In this document: piece by piece, positions 1 to 9,175 of the stretch
Layout: each line of letters starts with the position of its first letter
Numbering within the stretch: position 1 is the stretch's first letter
NCBI RefSeq assembly: GCF_000421825.1
Contig: NZ_ATXT01000018.1
Span: 162,754 to 226,753 of the forward strand
From: Humibacter albus DSM 18994
GTDB lineage: Bacteria; Actinomycetota; Actinomycetes; Actinomycetales; Microbacteriaceae
Direction: 5' to 3'
DNA length: 64,000 nucleotides
Translations under genes and position numbers: made by a program
Notes under the pieces: model-generated
The model's database searches: none
The model's input: the letters and a program-made list of their open reading frames with translations, nothing else
What the model was told of the DNA's origin: nothing

Positions 1-112
1 GTCGGCAGGCTGCGGCCGGTCGTCTGACGAGGCGGCACCGAGACAAGACTTCGCGGTCGACGGCGACCGCGACCGGGCTCACGAGGCCCGCGATGCAAGA
101 GAACGGACAACG

Positions 113-1228
113 ATGAGAATCTCCATTCCCCGCGAGATCAAGAACAACGAGTACCGGGTGGCCATCACGCCGGCGGGAGTGCACGACCTGGTGGCCAACG
201 GCCACGAGGTGCACGTGGAGCGCGGTGCGGGCGAGGGGTCGTCCATTCCGGATTCCGCCTATGCCGACGCGGGTGCGATCCTGGAGCAGGATGCCGAAGC
301 GACCTGGTCCGTCGCGGAGCTGCTGCTGAAGGTGAAGGAGCCGATCGAGCAGGAGTTCGGGTATTTCCGCGACGGTCTGGTGCTCTTCGCCTACCTTCAC
401 CTCGCCGCGGAGCCCGGTCTGACTCGCGCTCTTGTGGAGTCCGGTGTGACCGCCATCGCGTATGAGACCGTGCAGAAGGCGGACCGGTCTCTTCCGCTGC
501 TGGCGCCGATGAGCGAGGTCGCGGGGCGGCTCGCGCCGATCGTCGGAGCGAACGCCTTGCTCAAGCCGCAGGGCGGTTCCGGGCTTCTCGTGCCTGGAGT
601 GCCGGGAACCTATCCGGCCAAGGTCGTTGTGCTCGGCGGCGGCGTCGCGGGAACGAACGCCGCTTCCGTCGCCGTCGGCCTCGGTGCGGACGTCACCGTG
701 CTCGACACCAACGTGGCGCGGCTGCGCGAGCTCGACGCTCACTACGCGGGACGCATCAAGACGATCGCGTCGACCGCGTTCGAGGTGGAACGCGCGGTGC
801 TCGACGCGGACCTCGTGGTGGGGTCGGTGCTGGTTCCGGGTGCGAAGGCCCCGAAGCTGGTGCGCAACGACATGGTGGCGCGCATGCATCCCGGAAGCGT
901 GCTCGTCGACATCGCCGTCGACCAGGGCGGCTGCTTCGAGGACTCGCACCCCACGACGCACGATGCACCGACCTTCCGGGTGCACGACACCGTGTTCTAC
1001 TGCGTCGCCAACATGCCGGGCGCCGTTCCGCACACCTCCACGCACGCTCTCACGAATGCGACGCTGCCCTACGCGAGAGCGATCGCGGGGCACGGCTGGC
1101 GCGAGGCGCTGAGCGCCGACGCCGCGCTGTCCCTCGGTCTCAACGTCGTCGGCGGCTCGGTCACGAACGAGGGGGTGGCCGAGGCCAACGGCTTGCCCCT
1201 GTCGTCCCTTGCAGACGTGCTCGCCTGA
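113..1228 (+). CDS. ald: alanine dehydrogenase
   Basis: This 371-residue protein has the length and overall sequence of L-alanine dehydrogenase, which reversibly deaminates alanine to pyruvate and ammonium with NAD in the cytoplasm. The N-terminus (MRISIPREIKNNEYRVAITP) is the family signature with its substrate-binding Arg. The NAD-binding Rossmann glycines (VVLGGGVAGTNAA) are near residue 175, and the conserved MPGAVPHTST segment is near 305. The ATG at 113 follows a GAGAACGGA ribosome-binding site. The gene stands alone, facing the minus-strand FtsK/EccC-like gene across a repeat-rich gap. Nothing in it is broken or unusual, and the identification is secure. Confidence 0.96.
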   Translation: MRISIPREIKNNEYRVAITPAGVHDLVANGHEVHVERGAGEGSSIPDSAYADAGAILEQDAEATWSVAELLLKVKEPIEQEFGYFRDGLVLFAYLHLAAEPGLTRALVESGVTAIAYETVQKADRSLPLLAPMSEVAGRLAPIVGANALLKPQGGSGLLVPGVPGTYPAKVVVLGGGVAGTNAASVAVGLGADVTVLDTNVARLRELDAHYAGRIKTIASTAFEVERAVLDADLVVGSVLVPGAKAPKLVRNDMVARMHPGSVLVDIAVDQGGCFEDSHPTTHDAPTFRVHDTVFYCVANMPGAVPHTSTHALTNATLPYARAIAGHGWREALSADAALSLGLNVVGGSVTNEGVAEANGLPLSSLADVLA

Positions 1229-1276
1229 GACGGCAGTGGCGCGTCAGAGTCGCCGCCGGGCCGGGTCGGCGCCAGG

Positions 1277-1294
1277 CCGGGTCGCCTGACCCGG
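1277..1294 (+). terminator. hairpin downstream of ald
   Basis: CCGGGTC, a four-base loop and GACCCGG form a perfect 7-bp GC stem about 50 bases after the ald stop. No T-run follows, so it is a hairpin that might end transcription with Rho rather than a textbook intrinsic terminator. Confidence 0.4.
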
Positions 1295-1425
1295 CGGCGT
1301 GACACCGCGCGGCCTGACCCGGGGTGGCGTGACCCGGGTGGCGTGACCCGGGTGGCGTGACCCCAGCGGCCTCACCCGGTGGCGTGACCCCAGCGGCGTG
1401 ACTTCGCGCGGCGTGACCCGGCGTG
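1285..1425. repeat. 14-bp tandem repeat, partly degenerate
   Basis: Three perfect consecutive copies of GGGTGGCGTGACCC start at 1322, 1336 and 1350. They are flanked by degenerate copies built on the same GGCGTGACCC core as far as about 1425. The array fills the gap between the convergent ald and FtsK/EccC-like genes. I see no ORF or promoter in it. Confidence 0.75.
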
Positions 1426-1480
1426 TTGGCGCACGGGGGCGGCGCGACGGACCGGCGGGCGTGAAGCGGGCATTCCTGCT

Positions 1481-4400
1481 TCACGGTTCGGGCATGCTCG
1501 CCCGTCCGAAGACGCCGGAAGGGTCGCAGGTCAGCAGGTGCCCGAGAACGACGGGCGGCGGCACGACGCGCGAGCGTAGAACGGCGCGCACCTGTGCCGG
1601 TGCACATCCGTCGAACACGATGCGGGAGCGGCCGCGCAGCCGGTTCAACAGCGCCCAGTGCGTTTGCCAGGCGTCGGCACCACCGACGAGAGCTGCGCCT
1701 CCAGAGCGGATCGCGATGTCGCCGTCGCCGGGATCATCCGGACTCGCCCCCCGCTCCGCCACAGCGCCGGGGTCGAGACGGCGCAGCGGGTCGTCTCCGT
1801 AGCTCTTCACACCGGACTCCAGGTCGATGACTTCCAGGCCAGGGCATGCTTCACGCAACCGCCGGATGGTTCGCGCGGGCGAAACGGAGACGACGGCCGT
1901 CACCGAGCCGCTCGAGAAGGAGAGGGCGGGAGGCGACTGCTCTCCCCCTGTGACATACGCGTTCGGGCGTTTCTCGCCGTGTTCCGCTCGGTCGATTTCA
2001 TCGGATGACGACGGTTCGATGAAGACGACCTGCGCCGCCCGGCCGTGCCAGACACCGCGGCCGGGCGGCGCGTCCGCTTCGAAGAGCTCGGCAGGCGCAC
2101 CGGCCAGAACGTGCTCCTGACGATCCGCGTGGCGCAACAGCAGACGTTCCCCGAATTGCGCGGCCACCGGCCGCAGTCCGGTGGGGAGGCTGACCGCCGA
2201 GCACACGACGGCGATCGACGCTCGGGGACCGTCGACCAGAAGAGATCGCAGCCGTTCCAGCACGGCGTCGCGATGATCGTCATCGAAGCGCGCCACCAGA
2301 GCATCGACGTCGTCGACCGCCACCAGGCATGGCGTGCTCTTCTCGTGCGCGCGCTCGCCCGCCGCCTCGAGCGCATCCCACGCTCCCTCAACGTCTGGCG
2401 GCACGACGATCTTCTCTGCGTGCCACTGCGTCAGCACGGCACGCAGGGCGGAGGTGCGTCCCGACCCGCGCACGCCGAGCACGAGCAGGTGCGACCGTTG
2501 CGGGCGGAAGACGATGCCTTCCTGCGCCTGCCGATCCGGGTCGTCCAGGGCTCCGATGACCACTCCTCCACCCGGCGCCGGTCCGAAGGCGTCGAGCGGA
2601 ATGCGCGACGGGAGCGCGGGGAGCCATGGCGCAGGCGGTCGGGGGGCGGTAGCGTAAGCGGCTGCCACCCGTTCGACGTCGCGGGCACGCGTCGTGGCCG
2701 CCTGTGCTGTGAACAGCCGCCCGTCGCACTGCACGACGAACCGACCGGGCACCGAGTGCGGGAGCCGCGCCGCGGCATCCGTTCCGAGCAGCGACGTGCT
2801 GTCACTTGCGGCGGCGAGCCGGAGTGAGAGCCGCAGCGCGCAGTTCGCCAGGAGGGCGTCCCCGAACACGCCGGTGGCGCGCTGCGTGCCGAGCACGAGG
2901 TGCACGCCGAGGGCGCGCCCGCGCGCCGCGATATCGGACAAGAGCGGTGCGAGGTCGGGGAAGGCCGCCAACATGGCCGCCGCCTCGTCGACAACGATGA
3001 CGAGGCGAGGGAGGCGTGCGCCCGCGTCCCGAATGTCGCCGACGCCGAGTTCTGACAGCACGGCCTCGCGTCTGCGCAATTCTGCACGGAGGCTCTTCAG
3101 CGCCCTATCGGCCTCGCCGTGGGCCAGGTCTGTGACGATGCCGACCGTGTGGGGAAGGGCCGAGAGCCGTCGGAAGGCCGTACCTCCTTTGAAGTCGACC
3201 AGGAGAAGAGCGATCTCGTCTGGTCGCCTGCCCGACGCCATGGCCAAAGCCCACGAGAGGAGGAGTTCGCTCTTTCCGCTTCCCGTCGTGCCTGTCACGA
3301 TGGCGTGCGGCCCGGATGCCACGAGGTCGAGTGTCAGGGGACCTGCGGAACTCACGCCGACGGTCGCCGAGAGCCCCGGCCGATCGATCCCGCCGTGCCC
3401 TGCTGACATGTTCGTCTGCAGCTCCCCGCGCCCGAGCTCGTCGAAGTCGACGTGTTCCGGCAGTGCGCGTGCTGCCGCGACTCCCCTGGAGAGCGCGGCT
3501 CGGGCGAGGTCCCGCCCGAAGGCCGCCGCCGATTGTGCTGTGATGAGTTCGGCATGCAGGCTCGCGCCCACCTCCATCGCGTCATGCGGCGCAGCCAGCA
3601 CGTCGGATACCCCTGAAGCCGTGGCCCGCACGACGATGCGGCATCCGGCGGGGAGATCGTCGACGTGCTCGGCGACGGCCAGAACCGCATGGAGAACGCC
3701 GCTCGTCTCGCCCTGCCGCGAGGCCGTGTGCACGTCTTCCGGCTCTGTTCCGTCGGCGCGCAGGTTCGCGCCATCGTCGATGACACGCAGACGCAAGCCC
3801 TCACGGTCCGCTACCGCGGCATGCGGGTAGTCATCCAACCAGTCGTAGTCGTCACCGGGCGGCGCGGCGATCGCCAGGATGCCAGGCGAATGCGCGTGCG
3901 CGAGCTGTACCGCCATGCCGCGCACCATCGCCCGGGCAACCGGCAGTGGACCGACGACGCCGATTCCGAGGCTCGGGTCGATCGCCACAGGCGCTTCGCG
4001 CAGGGTCCGCGCCACCGCATGGAGCTCGCGCTCCCGCTCGGTCTCCTGGGCGCCGGAGACCGAGAGTGCGCTGCGTCTCAGCCCGGACCCCAGGCGCACG
4101 GGCACGAACGCGTCACCGGGCGATGCCCACCGTCGTGGACGCAACGACGTGTCGGAGAGGATGCGAGAGGCGGTCGGCAGTCGCGCGTCGAGCGCCGCCC
4201 GCTCCCGCTGATGCGCGGCGGCGACCCTCTCGAGGAACTCGGCCGCGGCTGCGTCGTAGGCACGAGCATCCCTTCGCCGACGGCGACGTGCCGAGATGCG
4301 GCCGTCGACCGCGCTCGCAACAGCGATCACCGGGCTCAGCGCAGCGAAGGCGAGCATGAGTGGCGAACGTGTGACGAGGTACAGCACGCCGGCGCCGAGA

Positions 4401-4516
4401 AGCGGTGCGAGCACGGCCAGGAGGGGGAACGGCGTGCGAGCGGGCGGCGACGGGCTCCTCGGAAGGCTCAGCGCTTCGTCGGAAACCGCGCCGGAAAGGG
4501 GCTGTGCATCGGGCAT
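1481..4516 (-). CDS. EccC-like FtsK/SpoIIIE-domain ATPase
   Basis: This 1,011-residue protein has the layout of the type VII secretion motor EccC. Two N-terminal membrane segments (about residues 31-71) are followed by an Arg-rich stretch and a first FtsK/SpoIIIE ATPase domain with Walker A GTTGSGKS at 409-416 and Walker B with catalytic DE at 510-511. A second ATPase-like domain has GVRGSGRTS at 681-689, and a degenerate third domain lies at the C-terminus. Only the first domain keeps a fully canonical site. The gene ends the kinase/Fn3 cluster and lies 99 bases after the zinc-ribbon FHA gene. No EccB, EccD, EccE, mycosin or WXG100 gene is visible, so its role as a secretion motor is inferred. 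FtsK-type DNA translocation is less likely given the architecture. Confidence 0.85.
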   Translation of the reverse strand: MPDAQPLSGAVSDEALSLPRSPSPPARTPFPLLAVLAPLLGAGVLYLVTRSPLMLAFAALSPVIAVASAVDGRISARRRRRRDARAYDAAAAEFLERVAAAHQRERAALDARLPTASRILSDTSLRPRRWASPGDAFVPVRLGSGLRRSALSVSGAQETERERELHAVARTLREAPVAIDPSLGIGVVGPLPVARAMVRGMAVQLAHAHSPGILAIAAPPGDDYDWLDDYPHAAVADREGLRLRVIDDGANLRADGTEPEDVHTASRQGETSGVLHAVLAVAEHVDDLPAGCRIVVRATASGVSDVLAAPHDAMEVGASLHAELITAQSAAAFGRDLARAALSRGVAAARALPEHVDFDELGRGELQTNMSAGHGGIDRPGLSATVGVSSAGPLTLDLVASGPHAIVTGTTGSGKSELLLSWALAMASGRRPDEIALLLVDFKGGTAFRRLSALPHTVGIVTDLAHGEADRALKSLRAELRRREAVLSELGVGDIRDAGARLPRLVIVVDEAAAMLAAFPDLAPLLSDIAARGRALGVHLVLGTQRATGVFGDALLANCALRLSLRLAAASDSTSLLGTDAAARLPHSVPGRFVVQCDGRLFTAQAATTRARDVERVAAAYATAPRPPAPWLPALPSRIPLDAFGPAPGGGVVIGALDDPDRQAQEGIVFRPQRSHLLVLGVRGSGRTSALRAVLTQWHAEKIVVPPDVEGAWDALEAAGERAHEKSTPCLVAVDDVDALVARFDDDHRDAVLERLRSLLVDGPRASIAVVCSAVSLPTGLRPVAAQFGERLLLRHADRQEHVLAGAPAELFEADAPPGRGVWHGRAAQVVFIEPSSSDEIDRAEHGEKRPNAYVTGGEQSPPALSFSSGSVTAVVSVSPARTIRRLREACPGLEVIDLESGVKSYGDDPLRRLDPGAVAERGASPDDPGDGDIAIRSGGAALVGGADAWQTHWALLNRLRGRSRIVFDGCAPAQVRAVLRSRVVPPPVVLGHLLTCDPSGVFGRASMPEP

Positions 4517-4615
4517 CGCCCCAGTTCAGCCGCACCGAGTCCGTGCGGACGCCGCGAACAGGAATCGGTGCAGAACCTCGTCGAGTGACGCTCCTGGGGG
4601 CGAGAAGTGGAAACG

Positions 4616-5530
4616 TCAGCGCACGTCGAACCAGTGATCGCCGATCTCGACCCGCCCGCCGCGGGGCACACGGTATCGCCGGCCCGGTTCGCAGCGGTGT
4701 GGACCGCCCGCGCGAGGGATGATCACGGTGCCGTTGGCCGAGTATCGGTCACAGATCCAGAGCTGATCGTCCTCCAGCCCGAACTCGAGGTGCGTCTTCG
4801 ACACCGACCGCTCGTAGTCGGCGATCGAGACGAGCTGATCGAACCGCTCGCCCGGCTGGGTGAACGGACGGCGTCCGAGAAGACCTGTTCCGACGACGAC
4901 GACGCGCTCCCCCGTGGAGAACGACAGCACGTAGGGAACGGGCGGGATGATCGGCCGCGGCATCGTCGGAAACCGTTCCTCGGTGGCCCCAGTCCGCGCC
5001 TCGGCGCGTGCCGATGCGGCGCTCACCGACCGTGGTGAGCCGCCCTGCAGTGGATGATCAGGAGAAGGCACGCCGACCGACGGAAGGCCGGTCAGTGGCA
5101 CTTCGGTCAGCGGTACCTCGGTGGCGGGAACGTCGGTGACCGGCGTCTCACTGACGGGAACACCTGTGATGCGCACTTCCACGCCGGAGGGGTCAGTCGC
5201 CGCGTTCGCGGACCCGGCATTTGCGGCTCGGGCGTCAGCGGCTTCGGTGTCGGCGGGCTCTCTGCCGCCAGGACCCGCGTCGGCAGGACCCCCGTCGGCA
5301 GAGCCCGCGTGGCCCGTCTCCGCGCTCTCCGGCGCCGCAAGTCCCACGACCAGCGACGCGGCGTCTCGTGCCCGTGTCCAATGGGAACCGGGCCTCAGCA
5401 CTGTCGTGTCGGAGGGCCGGGGATCGGCGACCCGGGTGGCGGGGATCGGCGCAGCGTTCACCGCTCGGCCGCAATTGCCGCAGAACATCGCCCCCTCGGG
5501 CAGGACTGCTCCACACGTCGCGCAGTTCAA
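4616..5530 (-). CDS. zinc-ribbon FHA-domain protein
   Basis: This 304-residue protein starts with a four-cysteine zinc ribbon (Cys3, Cys6, Cys17, Cys20). A long low-complexity Ala/Pro/Val linker (about 60-190) contains VPxTEVPLTE-type repeats. It ends in an FHA domain (about 205-304) with the phosphothreonine-binding features GRRP, RSVSKTH and SANGT. FHA domains read phospho-Thr, so it is a likely target or adaptor of the cluster kinase. The start is a TTG at 5530, preceded by GAGAGGGGG and one base from the stop of the transglutaminase-like gene, so the two are probably translationally coupled. The repeated threonines in the linker could be phosphorylation sites, which is an inference. Confidence 0.85.
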   Translation of the reverse strand: MNCATCGAVLPEGAMFCGNCGRAVNAAPIPATRVADPRPSDTTVLRPGSHWTRARDAASLVVGLAAPESAETGHAGSADGGPADAGPGGREPADTEAADARAANAGSANAATDPSGVEVRITGVPVSETPVTDVPATEVPLTEVPLTGLPSVGVPSPDHPLQGGSPRSVSAASARAEARTGATEERFPTMPRPIIPPVPYVLSFSTGERVVVVGTGLLGRRPFTQPGERFDQLVSIADYERSVSKTHLEFGLEDDQLWICDRYSANGTVIIPRAGGPHRCEPGRRYRVPRGGRVEIGDHWFDVR

Positions 5531-5531
5531 G

Positions 5532-7835
5532 TCAGGATCCCCCTCTCAGCACCGTGCCCTTCCCGTGTGCACTTCCACGGTAGCCGCCGAGCGAACGAAG
5601 TGAGATGCGGGCGCGCAGGCGGCCCCATCGCGTCGTGCGCCCGTCGAGGTCACGGCGAAGCTCGTCGACGGCCCGCCAGACTTGATCGGCGTCGCGATCC
5701 GTGGGCTCCGCGAGCCCGAACGCCGATCTGTCGGCGACCGTCGCCAGAAGGCCCGGCCGCGGTCCCCCGACCGTCTGCGCGACCTCGTTCCTGGTCGCCG
5801 AGGGCGGCGGCGAGTATCCGTGGTCCACGGCGGCATCGGCGAATTCGTGCCATGCCCCGGCGATCCTTCCCCTGGGCAGAATGCGGGGTGAGCGTCGGGC
5901 TCGCCGGCGACGCCACTTCGCGGCGATCACCGCCAGGAACGGCGAACACAGCAGAGCGAGCACGAGCAGGCTCCAGCCGACGATCGTCGCGATCGCCAGC
6001 AGGATGCTCAGCCACGCCGGCAGCTGCGCGTCACGTTGCTGAGCCAGGTGAGATTGCGGCGGCGGAGCCTGGTCGGCATCCGATTCGTCGTTCGGCGGCT
6101 GCACCACCGACTGCGGGCGTGAGATCTTCTTGGGCTCGTCGGGCTTCTTCTCGGGGATCGGCCGCACCTGCGGATTCGGGTCGACGTCGACCCAGCCGTC
6201 GGACGCCGTCTGCACCTGGATCCAGGCGCTCACGTCCGACCCGGTGATGGTCACGTCGCCGGTGGCGTCCTGCGGAACGTCGAAGCCGAGCACCACGCGG
6301 GCCGGAAACCCGAGCTTGCGCGCCATGAGCGCCGCGGTCACCGCGTACTGTTCCTGGTCGCCGACCATCGGCTCCTCGGTGAGCAGCGCGTCGATGCGAT
6401 CGGCACCGTGCCCCGACAGGCTCTTCACCTCATTGCCGATGCCGTGGCTGATGTAGCCCGTCTCGGCGAGTCGCTTCAGCGCCGACGACAGCTTCGCTCC
6501 GGGCGTCGAGGCATCGCCTTCGAAGGTGTGCAGGGCGTCGGCGAGGTCATCGGGCATGACCTCGATGGCCGGCTGCGAGGCATCCCCCGGCCGTTCCTTC
6601 GCCAACTGCGAGAACGTCTTCGACGGGGTCGCGACGGCGGTGATGCGATACGAGTCGCCGGGTTGGAGCGCCGAGACGTCGGCCATCGTCCCCGTCGTGG
6701 CGTTGTAGTAGAAGCCGGCGGAGAGCGACGCCGAACCGCTCCCGAACGAGATGTGCTCGAGGGGCCCGAAGGTGGGCAGCCACGGGCCGTCGAGGCCGTC
6801 GATCGTGACGTCGACGGTCTGAGCGGTCCCACCGTCACCGGGCAGTCGGTCCGGGATGCGTGCGAACGCACCGGAGTCGCCGGGCTCCGTTCCCACCGAG
6901 TAGACGACGCCGTCGTAGGCATCGAGTGTGGCGATGCGGATGCGTTTCAGATTGCCGACGTCGCGAACCGTGAACATCGGGTCGTGCGCCTTGGCGGGCT
7001 TGAGGTAGGAGCGGAATCCGGAGAGCGGGCTCGGGTAGTCGCGCGGATCGAACGGTGGCGTCGCCGCCGTGCGCGCGACCGTGCGCGCCGATGCCGGCAC
7101 CAGCGCGGCGGAGACGCCGACCGCAGCGGCGAGCGCAAGCACCACAGCTCCTGCGGCGATCGCCGTCGAGCGTGCGGCGGCCAACGAGCGCTCGCTCCCG
7201 CGCACGCCGTCGGCGTGCTCGCTGGCAAGCGCGACGAGTCGGGAGACGCGCCGACGGCGGCGCATCCACACCAGCCAGCCGACGCTGAGTCCCGCCAGCG
7301 CTACGGTGAGCGGCAGCGGGGTCGCGGCCGTGTCCGGGCCGAGCAGGATCGCGAAGGCGAACACCGCGAGCGGCGGGATCAGGGCGAGCTCGGGCATCCT
7401 GGTGCGCAGAGCGACGGTGACGGTGACGACGGTTCCGGCGAAGGTGAGCAGGTATGCCGGAACGAGGAGCGCCTGGTATGACCCCACCGGTACTGCGATG
7501 GTGACCAGTTGTCGCCAGCCGAGCGCAACCGAGGTGACGAGGTCGATGAGGCCCGACGCGGTGGGCAGAACCCGCCAGAGCGCTTCGCCGGGCACGGCGA
7601 GCGGCACGCCGAGAGCGACGAACACGCCGGCCGACACGAGAGACGTGACGAGGGAGGACCAGCGCCAGATCGCGCCGCAGACGGCCACGGCCACGCCCGC
7701 GAGCACCGCACCGGCGAGCATCACGACGAAGGCGGTGCCGCCATACACCGGCCAGAATGCTGCCGCCGCGCAGGCCATGAGCACCGTCGCGTACACCCCG
7801 CCGATCACGTGGAACGTGCGATCGCGCCGATTCAT
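5532..7835 (-). CDS. TgpA-like membrane protein with a transglutaminase fold (degenerate)
   Basis: This 767-residue protein has several N-terminal membrane helices (to about 210), another helix near 240, an extracytoplasmic transglutaminase-like domain (about 430-560), a further helix near 620 and a cytoplasmic tail. The fold is recognised from the block around GDQEQYAVTAALMARKLG and the WVDVDPNP block. The nucleophile expected in GDCEQYA is Gln494, and the His expected in the SDxHAW block is Ser536. Only the Asp (D552) of the triad remains, so it should not be an active enzyme. The ATG at 7835 overlaps the DUF58 stop as ATGA. An upstream in-frame ATG exists but would lie deep inside the DUF58 gene. 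Confidence 0.88.
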   Translation of the reverse strand: MNRRDRTFHVIGGVYATVLMACAAAAFWPVYGGTAFVVMLAGAVLAGVAVAVCGAIWRWSSLVTSLVSAGVFVALGVPLAVPGEALWRVLPTASGLIDLVTSVALGWRQLVTIAVPVGSYQALLVPAYLLTFAGTVVTVTVALRTRMPELALIPPLAVFAFAILLGPDTAATPLPLTVALAGLSVGWLVWMRRRRRVSRLVALASEHADGVRGSERSLAAARSTAIAAGAVVLALAAAVGVSAALVPASARTVARTAATPPFDPRDYPSPLSGFRSYLKPAKAHDPMFTVRDVGNLKRIRIATLDAYDGVVYSVGTEPGDSGAFARIPDRLPGDGGTAQTVDVTIDGLDGPWLPTFGPLEHISFGSGSASLSAGFYYNATTGTMADVSALQPGDSYRITAVATPSKTFSQLAKERPGDASQPAIEVMPDDLADALHTFEGDASTPGAKLSSALKRLAETGYISHGIGNEVKSLSGHGADRIDALLTEEPMVGDQEQYAVTAALMARKLGFPARVVLGFDVPQDATGDVTITGSDVSAWIQVQTASDGWVDVDPNPQVRPIPEKKPDEPKKISRPQSVVQPPNDESDADQAPPPQSHLAQQRDAQLPAWLSILLAIATIVGWSLLVLALLCSPFLAVIAAKWRRRRARRSPRILPRGRIAGAWHEFADAAVDHGYSPPPSATRNEVAQTVGGPRPGLLATVADRSAFGLAEPTDRDADQVWRAVDELRRDLDGRTTRWGRLRARISLRSLGGYRGSAHGKGTVLRGGS

Positions 7836-9175
7836 GCCGCCCTCGACTTCGCCAGGCTGGAGCGCAGGTCGTCGAGAAAACCGATCGTGAGGATGCTCAC
7901 CTCGCCGACCCGACGCAGGCCGGGCCGATCGCCGGGCATGCAGCGCACCGCCACGACCTCGACGCCCGGGTGGAACGAGGACGCCGCATTGCGCAGCTGA
8001 GCGGTCGTGACCGTGGATCCGCAGACGAGGTACGCGATGGACACGTCGGGCGTGCGGTCGGCGGAGACGCGCGCCACGTCCGGCAGCCGCAGCGCCGACG
8101 GCACGCGATCGACCCGGCACAAGGCGTCGAGCAGGCGGGTCGGGGTGACGGAGTCGAGGGCGCGCACGTCGAAGACCGGCGCCTTCGCGAATTCCGGGGT
8201 GCGCTCGCTCACCACGAAGGACACGGAGCGATCCTCACGGACCGCACGCACCCCGAGTGAGGCGGCCGCGCTCACCGCCAGCTCGAACTCCTCGTCCGAC
8301 GCGAAGTCCGTCTCGGCGAGCGACAGCGCGACGAGGAGGTTGCTGCGCCGGGTCTGCTCGTACTGCCGCACCATGAACGCGCCGGTCTTCGCCGTGCTGC
8401 GCCAGTGAATGTGCCTCCGCTCGTCGCCGACCGCGTATTCACGCAGCGCGTGGAACGACATGTCGCTGGTGGTGAGGTCGTGCGTCGCGCTGCCCTCGAG
8501 GTCGCGCACGAGTCCTGTGCTCATGCCCGCGAGCGCAACGGTCTGCGGATGCACGAACAGCTCAACGGTCTGCTGCCAGTCCGTCTCGCGCCGCATCAGT
8601 CCCACCGGGTCGGCGCGCACGGATCGCACCGGTCCGATCGTCACGACCCCGCGGCGTGCGCCGGGCACGAGGAACACGTCGCGGAACTCGGTGCCGGGCT
8701 TCAGCCCCGGGACGGCGAATTCGGCGACACCATCGCCGACGGGCACCTCGACGCGCGCGGCGAGCAGGCCGCGGCGAGTCGGATTGGACACGACGACGTC
8801 CACGGGAGCGGAGGAGCCGACGACGACGCGAGGATTCGGCAGGTGCACGCGAGCGACATAGGCGACCGAGCCGAGCAGGTAGAGCATGGCGACGACGAAC
8901 AGCGCCACGCCCGCCCAGCCGAACACGACGGCCTCCATCCAGCCGGCCAGGTAACCGGTGAGCAGCGCGCCGACGGTCAGCGCGCCGACGCACACGCCGA
9001 CGACGGTCGTGACCTGCGTGATCCCCCGCCATGCGCGAACGCACCACGCGGCGAACGCACGCCAGGCCCGCACGAGGCCGACGACGGCATCCGCGAGCTT
9101 GTCCTCGCGAGCGCCGACCAGCCGCGTGCGCGCGTTGTCGACTCCGGTGTTGCCGGAGTGTCCGTCGAGGCTCAC
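7832..9175 (-). CDS. DUF58 domain protein
   Basis: This 447-residue protein has two adjacent membrane segments (about residues 55-100), a beta-rich middle and a C-terminal von Willebrand A-like DUF58 domain with the hallmark block YAVGDERRHIHWRSTAKTG near 250. DUF58 proteins nearly always accompany MoxR ATPases and transglutaminase-fold proteins, as here. Their biochemical role is unsettled; assembly or activation of envelope complexes is the usual proposal. The start is a GTG at 9175 that overlaps the MoxR stop (GTGA), and its own stop overlaps the next ATG (ATGA), so three consecutive genes are translationally linked. Confidence 0.93.
   Translation of the reverse strand: MSLDGHSGNTGVDNARTRLVGAREDKLADAVVGLVRAWRAFAAWCVRAWRGITQVTTVVGVCVGALTVGALLTGYLAGWMEAVVFGWAGVALFVVAMLYLLGSVAYVARVHLPNPRVVVGSSAPVDVVVSNPTRRGLLAARVEVPVGDGVAEFAVPGLKPGTEFRDVFLVPGARRGVVTIGPVRSVRADPVGLMRRETDWQQTVELFVHPQTVALAGMSTGLVRDLEGSATHDLTTSDMSFHALREYAVGDERRHIHWRSTAKTGAFMVRQYEQTRRSNLLVALSLAETDFASDEEFELAVSAAASLGVRAVREDRSVSFVVSERTPEFAKAPVFDVRALDSVTPTRLLDALCRVDRVPSALRLPDVARVSADRTPDVSIAYLVCGSTVTTAQLRNAASSFHPGVEVVAVRCMPGDRPGLRRVGEVSILTIGFLDDLRSSLAKSRAA

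Noticed and set aside
7836..8120. A 95-codon N-terminal extension of the transglutaminase-fold protein
   Set aside because: It lies entirely within the DUF58 gene and is Arg-rich shadow sequence. The ATGA overlap at 7835 is the better start.
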